Positions 5,025 to 5,967 of a stretch of 5,967 nt of DNA are shown here, one piece after another. Below the pieces are notes generated by a model that saw only the letters and a list, made by a program, of their open reading frames with translations, did no database searches and had not been told where the DNA came from. Origin of the DNA: Clostridia bacterium (lineage in GTDB: Bacteria > Bacillota_A > Clostridia > Christensenellales > UBA1242); contig JAFVZD010000114.1 in assembly GCA_017508345.1 (NCBI GenBank), positions 1 through 5,967 of the forward strand, in the 5' to 3' direction. Position 1 is the first letter of the stretch. Each line of letters starts with the position of its first letter. The translations under genes were made by a program, and so were the position numbers.

Positions 5025-5435
5025 ATGAGGAAATTTGAGTCAACTGAACACAAAGTAAGTGGTGCTGGTACTACAGAGCGAGGTAATTGGAGCAAAATAT
5101 TGGAGTTACTGCCCAGTATAGTACAAGTATTGCCAAAAATATTGGGTAAAAACGCAGAAGTCCCAAAAAAAGAGGAGCAAGTGAATGCGGATGTGTATTA
5201 TCCTACTTCACCTACTCCGGAGCAATATAGAGCCACTCAGGTACGCAACGCCATGGATAGCATAATGACACACAAGTATCTAGTGGATACATTGCGAAAT
5301 AACAACACTATAAGCGGAAATTGTGTCCTGTCTCAGCAGACTGGTACATCACCCAATAACCTTCGCCATCCACATTATCTAGGTCAAGCGGGAGCCATTG
5401 GCAATAATCTATCAAATCAGCAGGCGGAGGAGTGA
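5025..5435 (+). CDS. Small hypothetical protein, 3' end overlapping a convergent gene
   Basis: 136 residues, not recognised. The ATG at 5025 is preceded by AAGGGAGTGA (5014-5023), a good but close ribosome binding site. Residues 1-20 are polar and Gly/Thr-rich. Residues 21-42 (NWSKILELLPSIVQVLPKIL and two more) look like one amphipathic helix, too polar-flanked for a clear membrane span. Residues 43-54 are Lys/Glu-rich. Residues 55-92 (TSPTPEQYRATQVRNAMDSI then MTHKYLVDTLR) look like a conserved helical segment. From residue 95 on, the reading lies antisense to the 3' end of the convergent gene for 128 bases; that tail is Asn/Gln/Gly-rich and looks unlike a conserved protein. The true C-terminus may therefore be near residue 92. 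Being cytoplasmic and non-enzymatic is a guess from the lack of motifs. Confidence 0.6.
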   Translation: MRKFESTEHKVSGAGTTERGNWSKILELLPSIVQVLPKILGKNAEVPKKEEQVNADVYYPTSPTPEQYRATQVRNAMDSIMTHKYLVDTLRNNNTISGNCVLSQQTGTSPNNLRHPHYLGQAGAIGNNLSNQQAEE

Positions 5436-5967
5436 GTCGGGACGGGCTAGGTATCCCATAACACAGATATGTCACTACCCCATCATCGTATAGTTTGCCC
5501 AATATATAATGTCCTTCGCCATTGTCGGTAAAACTTACCTTTATCCATTGAGTGTTGTGCACAATTTTTTCTAATTCGGGATAACGCGGATAATTGTCAA
5601 ACAAATGATTAAGTTGGGGTGCGATTAAATTATAAAAATTAGTGTCGCCCAACACTACATTGTCCATTGCTGGAGGGGTAGTATCAATAAGCTCAGGTGT
5701 AGCATTATCCAGTGATGATATAGAATAATCCTGGTACAAGTGTGCGTGAGAATTGGCAGTAGACAACAGGCTCTCAAATAGTCCAGTGGATGGGGGTTGG
5801 GAGTTAGATAGTTTGGTTTGGGTAAAAATGGATAAATTTTGCTCGTCCTGTGTATTATTTGTAGAATAATCCTCTTTTGTTTGTGTGGATATGCTATTCT
5901 CTGCGGGAGCAGATGCAGACTCTGGAGTGGGTAAACTATTATCCATAGCAGAATAATCCTCATATAG
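5308..5967 (-). CDS. Repeat-linker protein with conserved YCQWLPLD/GEGYWVMYQ C-terminal domain (5' end outside window)
   Basis: 219 visible codons end at TAG (complement of 5308-5310) and stay open through the right edge. An internal ATG at 5946 has a possible GAGGA 10 bases upstream, but the protein motif LYEDYS continues upstream of it, so the gene is probably partial here. The first 105 or so visible residues are a Ser/Thr/Pro/Asn/Gln-rich, likely disordered linker containing repeated DYS motifs (LYEDYS 1-6, KEDYS 31-35, LYQDYS 77-82). The last 110 residues form a compact domain: FYNLIAPQLNHLFDNYPRYP, then HYILGKLYDDGVVTYLCYGIP, YCQWLPLD (188-195) and GEGYWVMYQ (201-209). I know closely similar C-terminal domains from hypothetical proteins of uncultured gut Clostridia but know no function or reliable family name. 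It ends convergently with the gene at 5025, overlapping it by 128 bases, and no terminator is visible after its stop. Confidence 0.82.
   Translation of the reverse strand, partial: LYEDYSAMDNSLPTPESASAPAENSISTQTKEDYSTNNTQDEQNLSIFTQTKLSNSQPPSTGLFESLLSTANSHAHLYQDYSISSLDNATPELIDTTPPAMDNVVLGDTNFYNLIAPQLNHLFDNYPRYPELEKIVHNTQWIKVSFTDNGEGHYILGKLYDDGVVTYLCYGIPSPSRLTPPPADLIDYCQWLPLDLDNVDGEGYWVMYQSAETGHNFRL
5722..5960 (-). repeat. Three copies of AGAATAATCCT encoding (E/Q)DYS
   Basis: The 11-base string AGAATAATCCT occurs at 5722-5732, 5863-5873 and 5950-5960. Spacings of 141 and 87 bases are both multiples of three, so on the minus strand every copy is read in the same frame as (E/Q)-D-Y-S. Two copies share a longer protein context, LY(E/Q)DYS followed by (M/L)DN and TPE. 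They look like degenerate internal repeats of the linker, and the series may continue beyond the window. Confidence 0.7.

Noticed and set aside
5722..5960. CRISPR-like array
   Set aside because: Only three 11-base copies with unequal spacing, all in frame within a protein-coding linker.
5655..5963. 102-codon minus-strand open frame
   Set aside because: Out of frame with the repeat-linker gene, which has better protein-like sequence and ends in a conserved domain.

Overview
The window is AT-rich DNA from a Gram-positive-type genome, most likely an uncultured low-GC Bacillota of the class Clostridia, possibly from a gut. The grounds are strong purine-rich ribosome binding sites, near-consensus sigma-A promoters, U-tract terminators, a lipobox lipoprotein, a CCA-encoding tRNA, and two proteins of a style I associate with uncultured gut Clostridia. 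The genus cannot be told from the sequence. Stops are TAA, TAG and TGA, so the standard bacterial code fits.

Layout: (1) 1-176, minus strand, holds the N-terminus of a secreted protein running off the left edge, with a candidate promoter at 209-237. (2) 177-527 has no gene: an extremely AT-rich tract with repeated A and T runs, then a long imperfect hairpin at 368-415. (3) 528-685, minus strand, is a complete tRNA-Gly(CCC) unit with its own promoter and terminator. (4) 686-965 has no protein gene but holds two inverted repeats and, at 813-880, a long nested stem-loop that may be a small RNA or a leader element. (5) 966-3366, plus strand, is a three-gene operon with a near-consensus promoter, tight spacing and a hairpin terminator: a YhhN/TMEM86-like membrane protein, a gamma-glutamylcyclotransferase-fold protein and an alkaline-phosphatase-superfamily phosphodiesterase. 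(6) 3370-4821, minus strand, encodes a 483-residue lipoprotein built of beta-propeller-like repeats; it shares the bidirectional terminator with the operon. (7) 4822-5024 is a divergent promoter region where plus and minus -10 boxes overlap. (8) 5025-5435, plus strand, encodes a small unrecognised protein whose 3' end overlaps by 128 bases the 3' end of a convergent minus-strand gene (5308 to the right edge). That gene encodes a repeat-bearing linker followed by a conserved C-terminal domain.

How they may work together: the operon pairs a lysoplasmalogenase-type membrane protein with a soluble metal phosphodiesterase and a cyclotransferase, which suggests, without proof, breakdown or salvage of ether phospholipids or their head groups. 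No mobile element, CRISPR array or recognised defence system was seen. The items most worth checking are the nested RNA-like element at 813-880, the convergent overlap at 5308-5435, and the repeated LY(E/Q)DYS motif in the last gene.
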